Of a stretch of 64,000 bases of DNA, positions 52,329 through 60,998 are shown piece by piece. Each line of letters opens with the position of its first letter. Position 1 is the stretch's first letter. The stretch spans positions 1 to 64,000 of the forward strand of contig CAZHNS010000008.1 in the NCBI GenBank assembly GCA_964534175.1. The letters are read 5' to 3'. The notes under the pieces are model-generated. The model saw only the letters and a list, made by a program, of their open reading frames with translations, searched no databases and had not been told where the DNA came from. Position numbers and translations under genes: made by a program. The stretch comes from JAFGHJ01 sp964534175 (lineage in GTDB: Bacteria > Hydrothermota > UBA3072).

Positions 52329-54743
52329 ATGTTTAAGATTCGTCCACCCTTACAAAGTTTAAGAGTGTTAAAGTCTTACTGTACAAGAGAAGTATATCGG
52401 AATAATTTAACATCCTCAATTTACTTCAGATATAACGTCAGAAAGTTTTTAAAAATTCCAGGCAGGTTTTTTATAGCAGTTATCATTGTGTTTTTAATTG
52501 TAGGACTTAAGGCAATAGATGCATTAGCTTATGTAGACGCATTTTATGAAGGTTCCGCTACCCCAGGTCTTCACGAAACAGAAAAAGAACGATGGGGATT
52601 CAGAGAACTTGCTGAAGGAAATCTTATATCAATATTCTATGCCAGAGGACCATCTGGTTGGGGTTCTGAACCGGAAGCTCTGGAATGGTTAGCTGACAAC
52701 GGAGTTGATATACTTTATCAGATATGGTTCAGGCATGAGAATAACTATAATATTCTGGATATATTTTATAATTATGAGTCCTGTCGGGATACTGTAGAGG
52801 CAAGTATCGACTTTCACTTTGACTCGCTTGATCCAAATAAAATCTGGGCTGTTCGATTGGGTGATGAGGAGCCTGCGGGTGGCGGATATCGTTGGGGTTT
52901 AATAGAAGACCCACTGCCAGAAGGTATTGCAAAATATGGCAGTATTTATTACGAGGACACTGGTGATAGTCTTAAGCCTCTCCAATTTATGAACCATTCT
53001 GAACATCAAAGATTTTTCGAGTGGGCGAATGAAAGAGATACATGGGTGCTGAATTGGATCTATGGTAATGTAAAGGAGAAATGGCCACACCTGGAAGTTT
53101 TTCAGAACGTTTTCGCAAGGCCGTTGGATTGGGCATACGCTGAACCATATTTACTTAATGCAGATGGCTTCATGTATGACCATTATACAACACATATAGA
53201 TGGATTCTGGGATGTGTATAATACTGTGCGTTATTATAAGACAGTATTTCCGGACACACCATTTCATATGTTGCTATGGGGCATGTCCTCTATACCGGTC
53301 AAAGAGTCTGAGGCGCCTGTAGATCGGGTTGTATTCAAGAAAATGGCCTGGGCATCCTATCTTGGTGGTGCAGAAGGAATTGGTTGGTTTCAGGGAGATT
53401 CTTCAGGGTTGATGTACTGGCAGACAACCCAGGAGTGGGCGTTGGAGGATTTTGATTATCTTAACTCTATTAATAAGGATTTGATGGGAATGACCGAATT
53501 CGCTCCGGAACCAAGAATATTGGTGATCGGACTGCTCCCTTCCGGGCTTTACAGGATAGGTTTATTCAAGGAATATGACACCGTGAGCGAGGATTTTTTG
53601 GCTATGCGTGATTTTGAGCTTACGCAATATGATATAATATTTGTGTTTGGAGAGGTGCATTATAATGAAGTCGTGGTGAAATTGAATGATTATGTAAGCA
53701 TGGGTGGCAATTTGGCGCTTGTCACGACTTTGTTGCCTGAAAACCCAGAAATCGAGTATGGACATAGAGATGGTAAATTTTTATTCGAAGAGTGCGGATA
53801 TCGAACCGAATATGGTCTTTCAGGAATAGTAACAATCGAGGTGGAGAAACCGAATACGTTGGATTTAGAGTTCAGTTACGTTGATTCTTCTTTTCAATCG
53901 ACAACTTTTAAGGTTACACAGAATCCCGACTATTTCGAGCCGATTGGTAAGTATTACCTCGGTGGTGTGGAATATACGGAAGGGTACCCAAGCTTTCTCT
54001 ATCGAGAAGATCCGGACCATGGGTGGATATTTTATAATGGATATGTTCGATACAGTCATTCTCATGAGCAAGCAATGCTTATATGGAATACGTTCTTCAG
54101 AGCATTTGCTTTGAATCTTTTAGATAAACCAGAATGTATTTCTACTGAAGAGCAAGAGGGCACACTAATAACGCCCGGAGTGATGGGAGAAGGCGAGTTG
54201 TTAGTTGGCATGGTTAATGACACAGTGGCTAAGAGTTTTACATACACCTTAAGTCTTGATCGCTTTGGATTTTCGGATGGAACTTACTTTGTGTATTTTT
54301 GGGATGGTATGCAGTCCTATGGGGAATTCACATCAAGTGAGGGAAATTTATCTTTTCCCGTGGATTTACTCGCCAATGATGTTAAGCTATTTCTTGTCTC
54401 TGATCATCTAGTCGGGATCGTTATCGATGATGTAACAGAAGGGGGGTTTTCTCTATTCCAGAACTATCCGAACCCATTTCATTCAGGTACTTGGATTCCG
54501 TATTCCATAGGAAATATTGATAAGGAGGAGAGAGTATTAATAAGGATATACGATATTGCTGGACGAATGGTGCGTGAGTTAGATTTGGGTAAACAAGGAT
54601 CAGGTAGGTACGTCTCTAAGGATGAGGCAGCATACTGGGATGGTAGAAATTCGTATTATAGAAAAATAGCAAGTGGAATATATTTCTATCGATTGATAGT
54701 AGGGAACCAAAGCCGTACGCGCAAAATGATCCTTTTGCGATAG
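52329..54743 (+). CDS. Secreted glycosidase-like protein with a C-terminal sorting domain
   Basis: An 804-residue protein. The N-terminus is long and basic for 48 residues before a hydrophobic span (about 49-70), so the signal is extended. Residues about 75-400 look like a TIM-barrel glycoside hydrolase: DNGVDILYQIWF, WAVRLGDEEPAGG (possible acidic active-site pair), MYDHYTTHIDGFW. Then an alpha/beta region (about 410-540) resembles a glutamine amidotransferase-like trimerisation domain. The tail contains FSLFQNYPNPFH, IRIYDIAGRMVRELD and GIYFYRLIVGNQ, a FlgD-like/type IX sorting domain. No specific GH family is assigned. Confidence 0.72.
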   Translation: MFKIRPPLQSLRVLKSYCTREVYRNNLTSSIYFRYNVRKFLKIPGRFFIAVIIVFLIVGLKAIDALAYVDAFYEGSATPGLHETEKERWGFRELAEGNLISIFYARGPSGWGSEPEALEWLADNGVDILYQIWFRHENNYNILDIFYNYESCRDTVEASIDFHFDSLDPNKIWAVRLGDEEPAGGGYRWGLIEDPLPEGIAKYGSIYYEDTGDSLKPLQFMNHSEHQRFFEWANERDTWVLNWIYGNVKEKWPHLEVFQNVFARPLDWAYAEPYLLNADGFMYDHYTTHIDGFWDVYNTVRYYKTVFPDTPFHMLLWGMSSIPVKESEAPVDRVVFKKMAWASYLGGAEGIGWFQGDSSGLMYWQTTQEWALEDFDYLNSINKDLMGMTEFAPEPRILVIGLLPSGLYRIGLFKEYDTVSEDFLAMRDFELTQYDIIFVFGEVHYNEVVVKLNDYVSMGGNLALVTTLLPENPEIEYGHRDGKFLFEECGYRTEYGLSGIVTIEVEKPNTLDLEFSYVDSSFQSTTFKVTQNPDYFEPIGKYYLGGVEYTEGYPSFLYREDPDHGWIFYNGYVRYSHSHEQAMLIWNTFFRAFALNLLDKPECISTEEQEGTLITPGVMGEGELLVGMVNDTVAKSFTYTLSLDRFGFSDGTYFVYFWDGMQSYGEFTSSEGNLSFPVDLLANDVKLFLVSDHLVGIVIDDVTEGGFSLFQNYPNPFHSGTWIPYSIGNIDKEERVLIRIYDIAGRMVRELDLGKQGSGRYVSKDEAAYWDGRNSYYRKIASGIYFYRLIVGNQSRTRKMILLR

Positions 54744-54775
54744 AGGTGGGGAAAAAGGTAGAAGATTTTAAATTA

Positions 54776-54804
54776 TTGACTTTTGGTCTAATTTTCCTTA
54801 TACT
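54776..54804 (+). promoter_or_regulatory. Promoter of the small membrane protein gene
   Basis: TTGACT (54776-54781), 17 bp, TATACT (54799-54804), 26 bases before the ATG. Confidence 0.65.
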
Positions 54805-54830
54805 TTTTTAAACAAAACGGGAGGTATTTT

Positions 54831-55004
54831 ATGCCGGAAGAAAAAGAAGGAGTGTTTCCGACTTTTGCGGTGATTGTTTTACTTATAGGAATCTTTTGGC
54901 TTTTAAATGAATTAAATGTTTTAAAAGCGAATGTGCCCTGGGTTCCTATAGTAATAATTGTCGTAGCCTTAGGTTGGCTTGTAGATCATTTTGTAGGTAA
55001 ATAA
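54831..55004 (+). CDS. Small membrane protein, LiaI/LiaF-like transmembrane pair
   Basis: A 57-residue protein with GGGAGG 6 bases before the ATG and its own promoter. After a short acidic start (MPEEKEGVFP) it has two hydrophobic segments (about 11-25 and 37-50), separated by a Leu-Asn-x-Leu-Asn turn and PWVP. This resembles the short TM domain of LiaI/LiaF and DUF5668 proteins. Its function is unknown. A hairpin follows 14 bases after the stop. Confidence 0.75.
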   Translation: MPEEKEGVFPTFAVIVLLIGIFWLLNELNVLKANVPWVPIVIIVVALGWLVDHFVGK

Positions 55005-55018
55005 CCCTTGATAATATA

Positions 55019-55047
55019 AGGTTGCCCCGATTAAATCGGGGCAACCT
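55019..55047. terminator. Bidirectional hairpin between the small membrane protein and the Dps-like gene
   Basis: AGGTTGCCCCGATT (55019-55032) and AATCGGGGCAACCT (55034-55047) are perfect complements around one base. No strong T tract on either side, but the position between convergent genes fits termination. Confidence 0.75.
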
Positions 55048-55060
55048 CAGAGGGGGTAAC

Positions 55061-55609
55061 TTACTTTAAAAACTTCGAGACAAACGGGGAGGTATCTCCG
55101 CGACGTAAGAAGTGTCCCGATGGTCCTTCTCCCAAAAATTCAGAAAACCATGATTCATGCTCGATTTCTTCGTTAAGGATAGCAAGAGCAAGGTCATAAG
55201 TTCTATGATCCTTGCCCGCTGTCATGTGACAGATTTCTGTGTACCCTCTCACCGCACAACGCTCTGCCTCCACTAGCACTTTTAATATCGCTTTTGCATC
55301 TGGTTTTTTGGGTAGAGATGCAGGCGGACAGGCAGACAAGTCGTGAAATTCTTTCATGCTACCCGGCAACTCGCCCCCAAGTTCGTAAATCCTGGGCATC
55401 AAGGCTTCAAAATGATTGCGGTCTTCGATTCTTGCGGTTTCCGCAATCTCTTTTATACCTTCACCTTCCAGCCCAATTAAATTTGCCCTAAGTATCGTGT
55501 AGTAGTAATAAGTCGTTAATTCCGCCGATGCGTTTTTTACCAATAACTTTAATAACTTGTCCAGATCTATTCCGGATTTTTTTACCATTTCAATTGCTAC
55601 TTTTGCCAT
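55061..55609 (-). CDS. Dps-like ferritin (DPSL family)
   Basis: A 182-residue four-helix ferritin-like protein. Iron-ligand segments are visible: AELTTYYYYTILRAN (Glu in helix 1), ARIEDRNHFEALMPRIYELGG (Glu-x-x-x-His), and AILNEEIEHESWFSEFL (Glu-x-x-His). Thioredoxin-like Cys residues are present (SACPP and AERCAVR), as in the archaeal and Thermotoga DPSL proteins. It binds iron and removes peroxide, protecting DNA. The start has AAAGGAGG 6 bases upstream. The palindromic operator 104 bases upstream and the Fur-family gene next door imply peroxide control. Confidence 0.92.
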   Translation of the reverse strand: MAKVAIEMVKKSGIDLDKLLKLLVKNASAELTTYYYYTILRANLIGLEGEGIKEIAETARIEDRNHFEALMPRIYELGGELPGSMKEFHDLSACPPASLPKKPDAKAILKVLVEAERCAVRGYTEICHMTAGKDHRTYDLALAILNEEIEHESWFSEFLGEGPSGHFLRRGDTSPFVSKFLK

Positions 55610-55712
55610 TTTTTCCTCCTTTTTTAAACGCTTTGTTTAAGTTAAAAATTTCTAATCATGATAGACATTGTTTACCGTTAATTAATTCACCTCATAATAT
55701 TTCCTCCTTTCC

Positions 55713-55738
55713 TAATTATTACTATATAGTAATAATTA
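55713..55738 (-). promoter_or_regulatory. 26-bp perfect palindrome, PerR/Fur-type operator of the Dps-like gene
   Basis: Perfect palindrome TAATTATTACTAT followed by its reverse complement. It contains the ATTACTAT half-site also found at the regulator's own promoter (56212-56228). On the minus strand it covers the probable -10 region, with TTGTTA as a -35 about 16-18 bases upstream. Binding would block transcription. Confidence 0.8.
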
Positions 55739-55762
55739 TTAATACGTAACAAAAAATTTTTG

Positions 55763-56200
55763 CTACTTTCCGGTACAGTTTTTGCAAATTCCTTCAAGGA
55801 CTACTCTTTTTTTAATAACGTTAAACTTGCCTTTGATTTCTTCAGGTATCTGCAGATTATTGTAGATGTCGCTGTGAAAATCAATTATATTTCCGCATTT
55901 TATACATCGGAAATGGTGATGTTCACGGGTGTCCGGATCAAAGCGTTTAGGTTCGCCGTATCCTTCTACTACATCTGCAATTCCTATTTCGAAAAAAGAC
56001 AGAAGAGTTCTATATACAGTGTCGAAGGATATGTTGGGAAGATTCTTCCTCATTCGTTTGTACATCATGTCGGCTGATGGGTGGTCTTTAGCTTTCAGCA
56101 GTTCTTTGTATATTCCGGCGCGTTGAGGAGTAATTTTTAGATTGTTTACCCTGCATTTTTTACTAAAAGACTCCATTGCGCAATCGGTATTTTTATCCAT
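55763..56200 (-). CDS. Fur family regulator, PerR-like
   Basis: A 145-residue protein with a winged-helix domain (about 15-85: ITPQRAGIYKELLKA, SFDTVYRTLLSFFEIGI) and a metal-binding dimer domain. Structural-zinc Cys pairs are Cys99/Cys102 and Cys139/Cys142. A HHH cluster (94-96) and Asp107 in CGNIIDFH follow. The Asp at that position is characteristic of PerR, which senses peroxide by metal-catalysed oxidation, rather than Fur, which has Glu. The palindrome over its own promoter and a matching one at the Dps-like gene give a coherent peroxide regulon. Confidence 0.9.
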   Translation of the reverse strand: MDKNTDCAMESFSKKCRVNNLKITPQRAGIYKELLKAKDHPSADMMYKRMRKNLPNISFDTVYRTLLSFFEIGIADVVEGYGEPKRFDPDTREHHHFRCIKCGNIIDFHSDIYNNLQIPEEIKGKFNVIKKRVVLEGICKNCTGK

Positions 56201-56206
56201 GCAATT

Positions 56207-56235
56207 ATTATATAGTAATCATTACTATTTGTCAA
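56207..56235 (-). promoter_or_regulatory. Autoregulated promoter of the PerR-like gene
   Basis: On the minus strand TTGACA (56235-56230), 17 bp, TATAAT (56212-56207). Between the boxes lies a perfect 17-bp palindrome ATAGTAAT-C-ATTACTAT (56212-56228, plus strand), the same half-site as at 55713-55738. Confidence 0.85.
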
Positions 56236-56286
56236 GGGGGTTCTTGTGATTAAAGAATTTTTAATTGCCCGGGTTGATTGATAGGC

Positions 56287-56937
56287 TTAGAGTATTTCCT
56301 CCCCGAAGTAGTCGACCCTAAAGATGTATCCTTCGGCATCAGTGCGGAATTCGACGGCTCCGTTTCCGGCTTCATTGCTAAATGTAAATCCGTATCTTAT
56401 ATTGGTGAAATAGTTGTTTACTTCGACTGCAACTGTATCGTTAACAGGGTCGCGGAATATAGCGAAAAAAACGTCTCCCGAGTCTGCGACGATATCTGCG
56501 GTATAGTCAATACTTCCTGTTGTTGTATCGATAAAATGAACCATGTATGTGTTTTCGGTAACGTATTTTTCGTGTTCCACAACAATTCCTTTCATGCCGA
56601 CTGCATATGCTCTTGATCCTCCCGTGATCGGGTAGATGTAATGGACCCCTCCGGATTCCCATAACTCTAAAGAATAACCATTTTCATCATAGAGAGTTAT
56701 ATTTTCGTTGGGCGGTACTGTTTTTATTTCTTCGTCTTCCCCGGATGCCTTTCTAAAAATGATAATGAGTAAACCGCTGGAGTCTTCAGCGACGTCCAGA
56801 TTGTCACCATTGAAGTAGTATATCTCATAATCGGATATATCCGGCCCAGTAGAACCACTGCAGAAGGTTAGCAGAAGGGATAATAAGAGGAGTGCTACCC
56901 ACAGTTTGCCGACTAAAAAGTAGCAATTTTTTCTCAT
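56287..56937 (-). CDS. Lipoprotein, copy A of a duplicated pair
   Basis: A 216-residue protein from the ATG at 56937 (AAAGGAGG upstream; the longer in-frame start at 56991 overlaps the -35 box). The lipobox-like FCSG has a Cys near residue 26. The mature part has short beta segments (DISDYEIYYFNGDNLDVAED, ITGGSRAYAVGM), no family recognised. Its first about 135 residues are almost identical in protein and DNA to copy B at 59468-60118; the last 75 residues have diverged to around half identity (conserved NDTVAV and VEFRT). It is separated from the GH67 gene by divergent promoters. Confidence 0.82.
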   Translation of the reverse strand: MRKNCYFLVGKLWVALLLLSLLLTFCSGSTGPDISDYEIYYFNGDNLDVAEDSSGLLIIIFRKASGEDEEIKTVPPNENITLYDENGYSLELWESGGVHYIYPITGGSRAYAVGMKGIVVEHEKYVTENTYMVHFIDTTTGSIDYTADIVADSGDVFFAIFRDPVNDTVAVEVNNYFTNIRYGFTFSNEAGNGAVEFRTDAEGYIFRVDYFGEEIL

Positions 56938-56996
56938 TTTTGCCTCCTTTTGTTTGGTATTAAAATTTAATTGTTTTTTTGTATTAGTCAAGATTG
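56531..56996. repeat. Direct repeat A (about 466 bp)
   Basis: It aligns with 59712-60177 at an offset of 3,181 with about three mismatches. It covers the promoter and the first two-thirds of the lipoprotein gene, and stops sharply within the coding sequence. Confidence 0.9.
56964..56991 (-). promoter_or_regulatory. Probable promoter of lipoprotein copy A
   Basis: On the minus strand TTGACT (56991-56986), 16 bp, TAAATT (56969-56964). The same element is at 60145-60172 for copy B, within the shared repeat. Confidence 0.55.
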
Positions 56997-57042
56997 ATAT
57001 TTCTGGGCATATCGATAGTTAGGCTATTCCTATATAAATCCC

Positions 57043-57070
57043 TTGACATAGTTTATATTGTTCTTATGAT
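57043..57070 (+). promoter_or_regulatory. Promoter of the GH67 gene
   Basis: TTGACA (57043-57048), 16 bp, TATGAT (57065-57070), 39 bases before the ATG. Confidence 0.75.
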
Positions 57071-57109
57071 TTAAATTGTAACTATTTAAAGCAAAGGAGG
57101 ATTTAGTAT

Positions 57110-59308
57110 ATGTTTTCAAAAGTCAAAAGAATTAATAATTCATTTGTTACATTGGTTTTCATAGTTTTTCTTTTATTGTTGATGCCTTTTAAGATGATGG
57201 CTGAAGACGGTTATAGATTGTGGCTCAGATATGATAGAATAGCTGACGGGAATAGTTTGAAGGAATATGGAGAAGATATTAAAGCAATTCATTTTCCGGG
57301 AGATTCACCTACTCTAAAAGCTGCACGCGCGGAATTGACAGAGGGTGTTGCCGGTTTGCTTGGGATTCCGGTAAAATTTACGGATAAGCTTACCGAGAGC
57401 GGAACCCTGGTTGTAGGGACTCCGAAATCTTCGGGCGTTATTGCTTCTCTTTCTGTTACTAATAAACTAAAAAATCTTGGCAGGGAAGGATACATAATCC
57501 AAAATGCTGTTGTAAAGGGTAAAAATTGTGTTATAGTTTCTGCCAACACAGATGTTGGTATATTGTATGGAGTTTTTAATTTTCTTAAAATTCTTCAAAC
57601 CAATAAAAGTCTTGATAATCTTTCTATAAGCGAGAACCCCAAGGTCGAATACAGACTTTTAAACCATTGGGATAACCTCGACCGGACTTCTGAAAGAGGC
57701 TACGCAGGTTTTTCTATTTGGGATTGGCATAAACTTCCCGATTATGTTGACCCAAGATATAAGGATTACGCAAGAGCCAATGCGTCAATCGGAATTAACG
57801 GAACCGTTTTGACGAACGTTAATGCAAATGCTTTAGTTTTAACCCCGATGTATCTGGAAAAATTGGCCGCCCTGGCTGATGTTTTTAGACCCTATGGAAT
57901 ACGGGTGTATCTTACTGCGCGTTTCAGTGCACCGATTCAAATTGGCGGACTCAAAACGGCAGACCCTCTAAACGAAAAGGTTAAAAAATGGTGGAAAGAT
58001 AAAGTTGACGAAATCTATAAATACGTTCCTGATTTCGGAGGGTTTTTAGTTAAGGCGAATTCTGAAGGCCAGCCAGGACCCCAGAATTATAACCGCAGCC
58101 ACGCAGAAGGAGCCAATCTTCTTGCAGAAGCTCTCGCACCTCACGGAGGAATCGTTATGTGGAGAGCTTTTGTTTATACCTACGATAAAAATGAAGACAG
58201 AGCAGAGCAGGCGTACAACGAGTTTGTACCTCTTGACGGAAAATTTAGAGATAACGTTTTAATACAGGCAAAAAACGGCCCCATAGATTTCCAACCACGT
58301 GAACCTTTCCATCCTCTTTTCGGCGCCATGAAAAAAACGCCTGTTATGGTAGAATTTCAAATAACACAGGAATATTTAGGTTGTGCCACTCATTTAGTTT
58401 ATCTGGCAACTCTATACAAAGAATGTCTGGAATCCGATACTTATGCTAAAGGAAAAGGGTCGACTGTGGCCAAGGTAATCGACGGTTCGCTTTTCGATTA
58501 TCCGAACAGCGGGTTCGCCGGAGTTTCAAATGTCGGAACAGACAGAAACTGGACAGGGCATCATTTTGGCCAGGCAAACTGGTATTGTTTCGGGCGTCTT
58601 GCCTGGAATCATGAGCTTTCTGCGGAGGAAATTGCGGAAGAATGGATACGGATGACTTTTTCAAACGATAAAGAGTTTGTAAATACTGTAAAAGAAATTA
58701 TGATGGCTTCCAGGGATATAACTGTAAGTTATATGACTCCGCTAGGATTACATCATATAATGGCGGAGGGTCATCACTACGGTCCGGGTCCGTGGGTGGC
58801 GGTTTCCGGCAGACCCGATTGGACTTCCGTTTATTATCATCAGGCAGATTCAAATGGAATCGGATTCGACCGCACAGAAACAGGTTCTAACGCTTTAGGG
58901 CAGTATTACCCTGAAGTAAGAAAGAAATTTTCTGACCCCAAAAAATGTCCGGATGAATATCTCCTCTGGTTTCATCATTTGCCATGGGATTATAAAATGA
59001 AGTCCGGAAGGACTCTATGGGACGAACTTTGCTATAAATATTACAGCGGCGCCGATTCTGTAAAATGGATGATTGACGAATGGTCTTCTCTGTCAGGGAA
59101 AATCGACGATGAAAGATTTGGACATGTGTCGACATTCCTGAAAATTCAGGCAAAAGAAGCCGTCTGGTGGAGAAATGCGTGTCTGTTGTATTTTAAAGAA
59201 TATTCAAATATGGCTATACCTTCACAATATGAAAAACCGGAGAAGACACTCGAATATTACAAAAATCTTAAATTCCCATACGCTCCGGGGATTAGACCTT
59301 CATGGTAA
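57110..59308 (+). CDS. Alpha-glucuronidase, glycoside hydrolase family 67
   Basis: A 732-residue enzyme of normal length that removes (4-O-methyl-)glucuronic acid from the non-reducing end of xylo-oligosaccharides. N-terminal residues about 12-31 are a hydrophobic export signal, which is less usual for this often cytoplasmic family. The catalytic acid is Glu319 in KANSEGQPGP; the paired bases are Asp393 in GPIDFQPREPF and Glu421 in QITQEYLG, with the spacing seen in GH67. The C-terminal domain has GLHHIMAEGHHYGP and FHHLPWDYKM. AAAGGAGG lies 7 bases before the ATG. It is monocistronic with a terminator and lies between two copies of a lipoprotein gene. Confidence 0.95.
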   Translation: MFSKVKRINNSFVTLVFIVFLLLLMPFKMMAEDGYRLWLRYDRIADGNSLKEYGEDIKAIHFPGDSPTLKAARAELTEGVAGLLGIPVKFTDKLTESGTLVVGTPKSSGVIASLSVTNKLKNLGREGYIIQNAVVKGKNCVIVSANTDVGILYGVFNFLKILQTNKSLDNLSISENPKVEYRLLNHWDNLDRTSERGYAGFSIWDWHKLPDYVDPRYKDYARANASIGINGTVLTNVNANALVLTPMYLEKLAALADVFRPYGIRVYLTARFSAPIQIGGLKTADPLNEKVKKWWKDKVDEIYKYVPDFGGFLVKANSEGQPGPQNYNRSHAEGANLLAEALAPHGGIVMWRAFVYTYDKNEDRAEQAYNEFVPLDGKFRDNVLIQAKNGPIDFQPREPFHPLFGAMKKTPVMVEFQITQEYLGCATHLVYLATLYKECLESDTYAKGKGSTVAKVIDGSLFDYPNSGFAGVSNVGTDRNWTGHHFGQANWYCFGRLAWNHELSAEEIAEEWIRMTFSNDKEFVNTVKEIMMASRDITVSYMTPLGLHHIMAEGHHYGPGPWVAVSGRPDWTSVYYHQADSNGIGFDRTETGSNALGQYYPEVRKKFSDPKKCPDEYLLWFHHLPWDYKMKSGRTLWDELCYKYYSGADSVKWMIDEWSSLSGKIDDERFGHVSTFLKIQAKEAVWWRNACLLYFKEYSNMAIPSQYEKPEKTLEYYKNLKFPYAPGIRPSW

Positions 59309-59345
59309 TGTAGCATTAAGATATATATTGATTCTATATTAATAA

Positions 59346-59390
59346 ATAGGACAAAAAAGAATGATATTAGAACTTTTTTGTCCTATTTTG
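59346..59390 (+). terminator. Terminator of the GH67 gene
   Basis: ATAGGACAAAAAAG (59346-59359) pairs with CTTTTTTGTCCTAT (59373-59386) around a 13-base loop, followed by TTTTG. Confidence 0.8.
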
Positions 59391-59467
59391 AGTTGTCCGT
59401 GAGAAGTAGATTTTTTTTGCGCAGACTTCCCCTTGGTGACTTTGCAATTAATATCTCAAGGAGTTAT

Positions 59468-60118
59468 TTATAGATCGAGTATTTCTGAGTATATAACGGC
59501 GTAAATATATCCGTTTGACCTTGTCCGAAATTCAACTTCTCCATGCCCGATTTCGTTATTAAATTCGAACTCGTAAGCCATAATTGTTGAAGTGCCGGTT
59601 AGATCGACGGCTACGGTATCATTCAATGGGTCTTGAAATACAGCAATGAATTCATCTTCTTCAATTTCGACGATATCGGCGGTATAATCGATATGCCCGG
59701 TCGTCAAATCAATAAAATGAACCATGTATGTATTTTCGTTAACGTATTTTTCGTGTTCCACAACAATTCCTTTCATGCCGACTGCATATGCTCTTGATCC
59801 TCCCGTGATCGGGTAGATGTAATGGACCCCTCCGGATTCCCATAACTCTAAAGAATAACCATTTTCATCATAGAGAGTTATATTTTCGTTGGGCGGTACT
59901 GTTTTTATTTCTTCGTCTTCCCCGGATGCCTTTCTAAAAATGATAATGAGTAAACCGCTGGAGTCTTCAGCGACGTCCAGATTGTCACCATTGAAGTAGT
60001 ATATCTCATAATCGGATATATCCGGCCCAGTAGAACCACTGCAGAAGGTTAGCAGAAGGGATAATAAGAGGAGTGCTACCCACAGTTTGCCGACTAAAAA
60101 GTAGCAATTTTTTCTCAT
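59468..60118 (-). CDS. Lipoprotein, copy B of a duplicated pair
   Basis: A 216-residue protein from the ATG at 60118. The N-terminal two-thirds is nearly identical to copy A, with the lipobox-like FCSG near residue 26. The C-terminal third differs in sequence but keeps the framework (DYTADIV, NDTVAV, VEFRT, GYIY). Both genes point the same way, with the GH67 gene between. The pattern of an identical head and a diverged tail suggests either recent gene conversion of the head or swapping of the tail. Function unknown. Confidence 0.82.
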   Translation of the reverse strand: MRKNCYFLVGKLWVALLLLSLLLTFCSGSTGPDISDYEIYYFNGDNLDVAEDSSGLLIIIFRKASGEDEEIKTVPPNENITLYDENGYSLELWESGGVHYIYPITGGSRAYAVGMKGIVVEHEKYVNENTYMVHFIDLTTGHIDYTADIVEIEEDEFIAVFQDPLNDTVAVDLTGTSTIMAYEFEFNNEIGHGEVEFRTRSNGYIYAVIYSEILDL

Positions 60119-60177
60119 TTTTGCCTCCTTTTGTTTGGTATTAAAATTTAATTGTTTTTTTATATTAGTCAAGATTG
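59712..60177. repeat. Direct repeat B (about 466 bp), with copy B promoter
   Basis: Partner of 56531-56996. It includes the promoter at 60145-60172. Recombination between the two copies would delete the GH67 gene. Confidence 0.9.
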
Positions 60178-60243
60178 GGATAAGTGAGTGAATGGGTTTA
60201 TGGAGCCTATCTGTTTAACTTAATGTTAAAAATTTAATTTGGC

Positions 60244-60271
60244 TTGCCAATAATGTTTTTTTGTATATGTT
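60244..60271 (+). promoter_or_regulatory. Probable promoter of the YgjV-like gene
   Basis: TTGCCA (60244-60249), 16 bp, TATGTT (60266-60271). Confidence 0.5.
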
Positions 60272-60327
60272 ATGTAGGTTTTAAGAGATAAAATGGATAA
60301 GATAAAGCTTAAAAGTGAAGTTTTTTG

Positions 60328-60930
60328 ATGTTTACAAATATGATTTTACAAATAATTGGTAATACCGCTGGCACCAATAACCTTATTGCTCAGGGTATTG
60401 GGATGGTTGGGCTTATATTTGCTATTATTTCCTTTCAAAATAATAAGCGTAATCTTATTCTTCTCTTTCTGGGTATGGCACAGATGTGTTTTATTATTCA
60501 TTTTGCGCTTTTAGAGGTATGGACTGCCTCCGCGATGAATATTGTAGGTGCCACCCGTACTTTCTTTTTTATGCTAAGGGGAAGAAAAAAATGGATGGAC
60601 AGCGATTTAGTAATGTATCTTTTTATCAGTCTGTTTTTAATAGCGGGTATTTTATCCTGGCAAAATTGGCTCAGTCTTTTACCTATCATGGCAATGGTTA
60701 TCGAGACAATTGGTGTATGGCAGAGGGATCCCAGGAAAATACGTTTTATTGTCATGATACCACGTCCTATGTGGATTACATTTAATGCTATCCATCGCTC
60801 TTATGCGGGTGTTTTAACAGAGCTTTTTGTGATTACTTCTCTTATTGCAGGGATTGTTCGCTTCGACATCCTGCCCTGGGTTAAAAAGAGAAACGGCGCA
60901 AAGAAACGAAGTGAGAATTCTTTAGAGTAA
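60328..60930 (+). CDS. YgjV family inner-membrane protein
   Basis: A 200-residue protein from the ATG at 60328 with six hydrophobic segments (for example about 20-36, 42-60, 97-113, 115-130). It matches the YgjV/inner-membrane family: GMVGLIFAIISFQNNKRNLI, QMCFIIHFALLEVWTASAMN, RTFFFMLRGRKKW and PRPMWITFNAIHRSYAGVLTE. The function is unknown in all members. Start uncertain: a TTG directly before the ATG and no clear ribosome site. Confidence 0.85.
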   Translation: MFTNMILQIIGNTAGTNNLIAQGIGMVGLIFAIISFQNNKRNLILLFLGMAQMCFIIHFALLEVWTASAMNIVGATRTFFFMLRGRKKWMDSDLVMYLFISLFLIAGILSWQNWLSLLPIMAMVIETIGVWQRDPRKIRFIVMIPRPMWITFNAIHRSYAGVLTELFVITSLIAGIVRFDILPWVKKRNGAKKRSENSLE

Positions 60931-60970
60931 TACAACTTAACCTAAATCTTTGCGCAAAGGACTATTTCTA

Positions 60971-60998
60971 TTGACATTTTTTTAGTAGCGATTATTTT
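60971..60998 (+). promoter_or_regulatory. Probable promoter of the GH5/mscL genes
   Basis: TTGACA (60971-60976), 16 bp, TATTTT (60993-60998). The leader is about 125 bases and contains a 34-codon frame (61006-61110) without a ribosome site. Confidence 0.5.
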
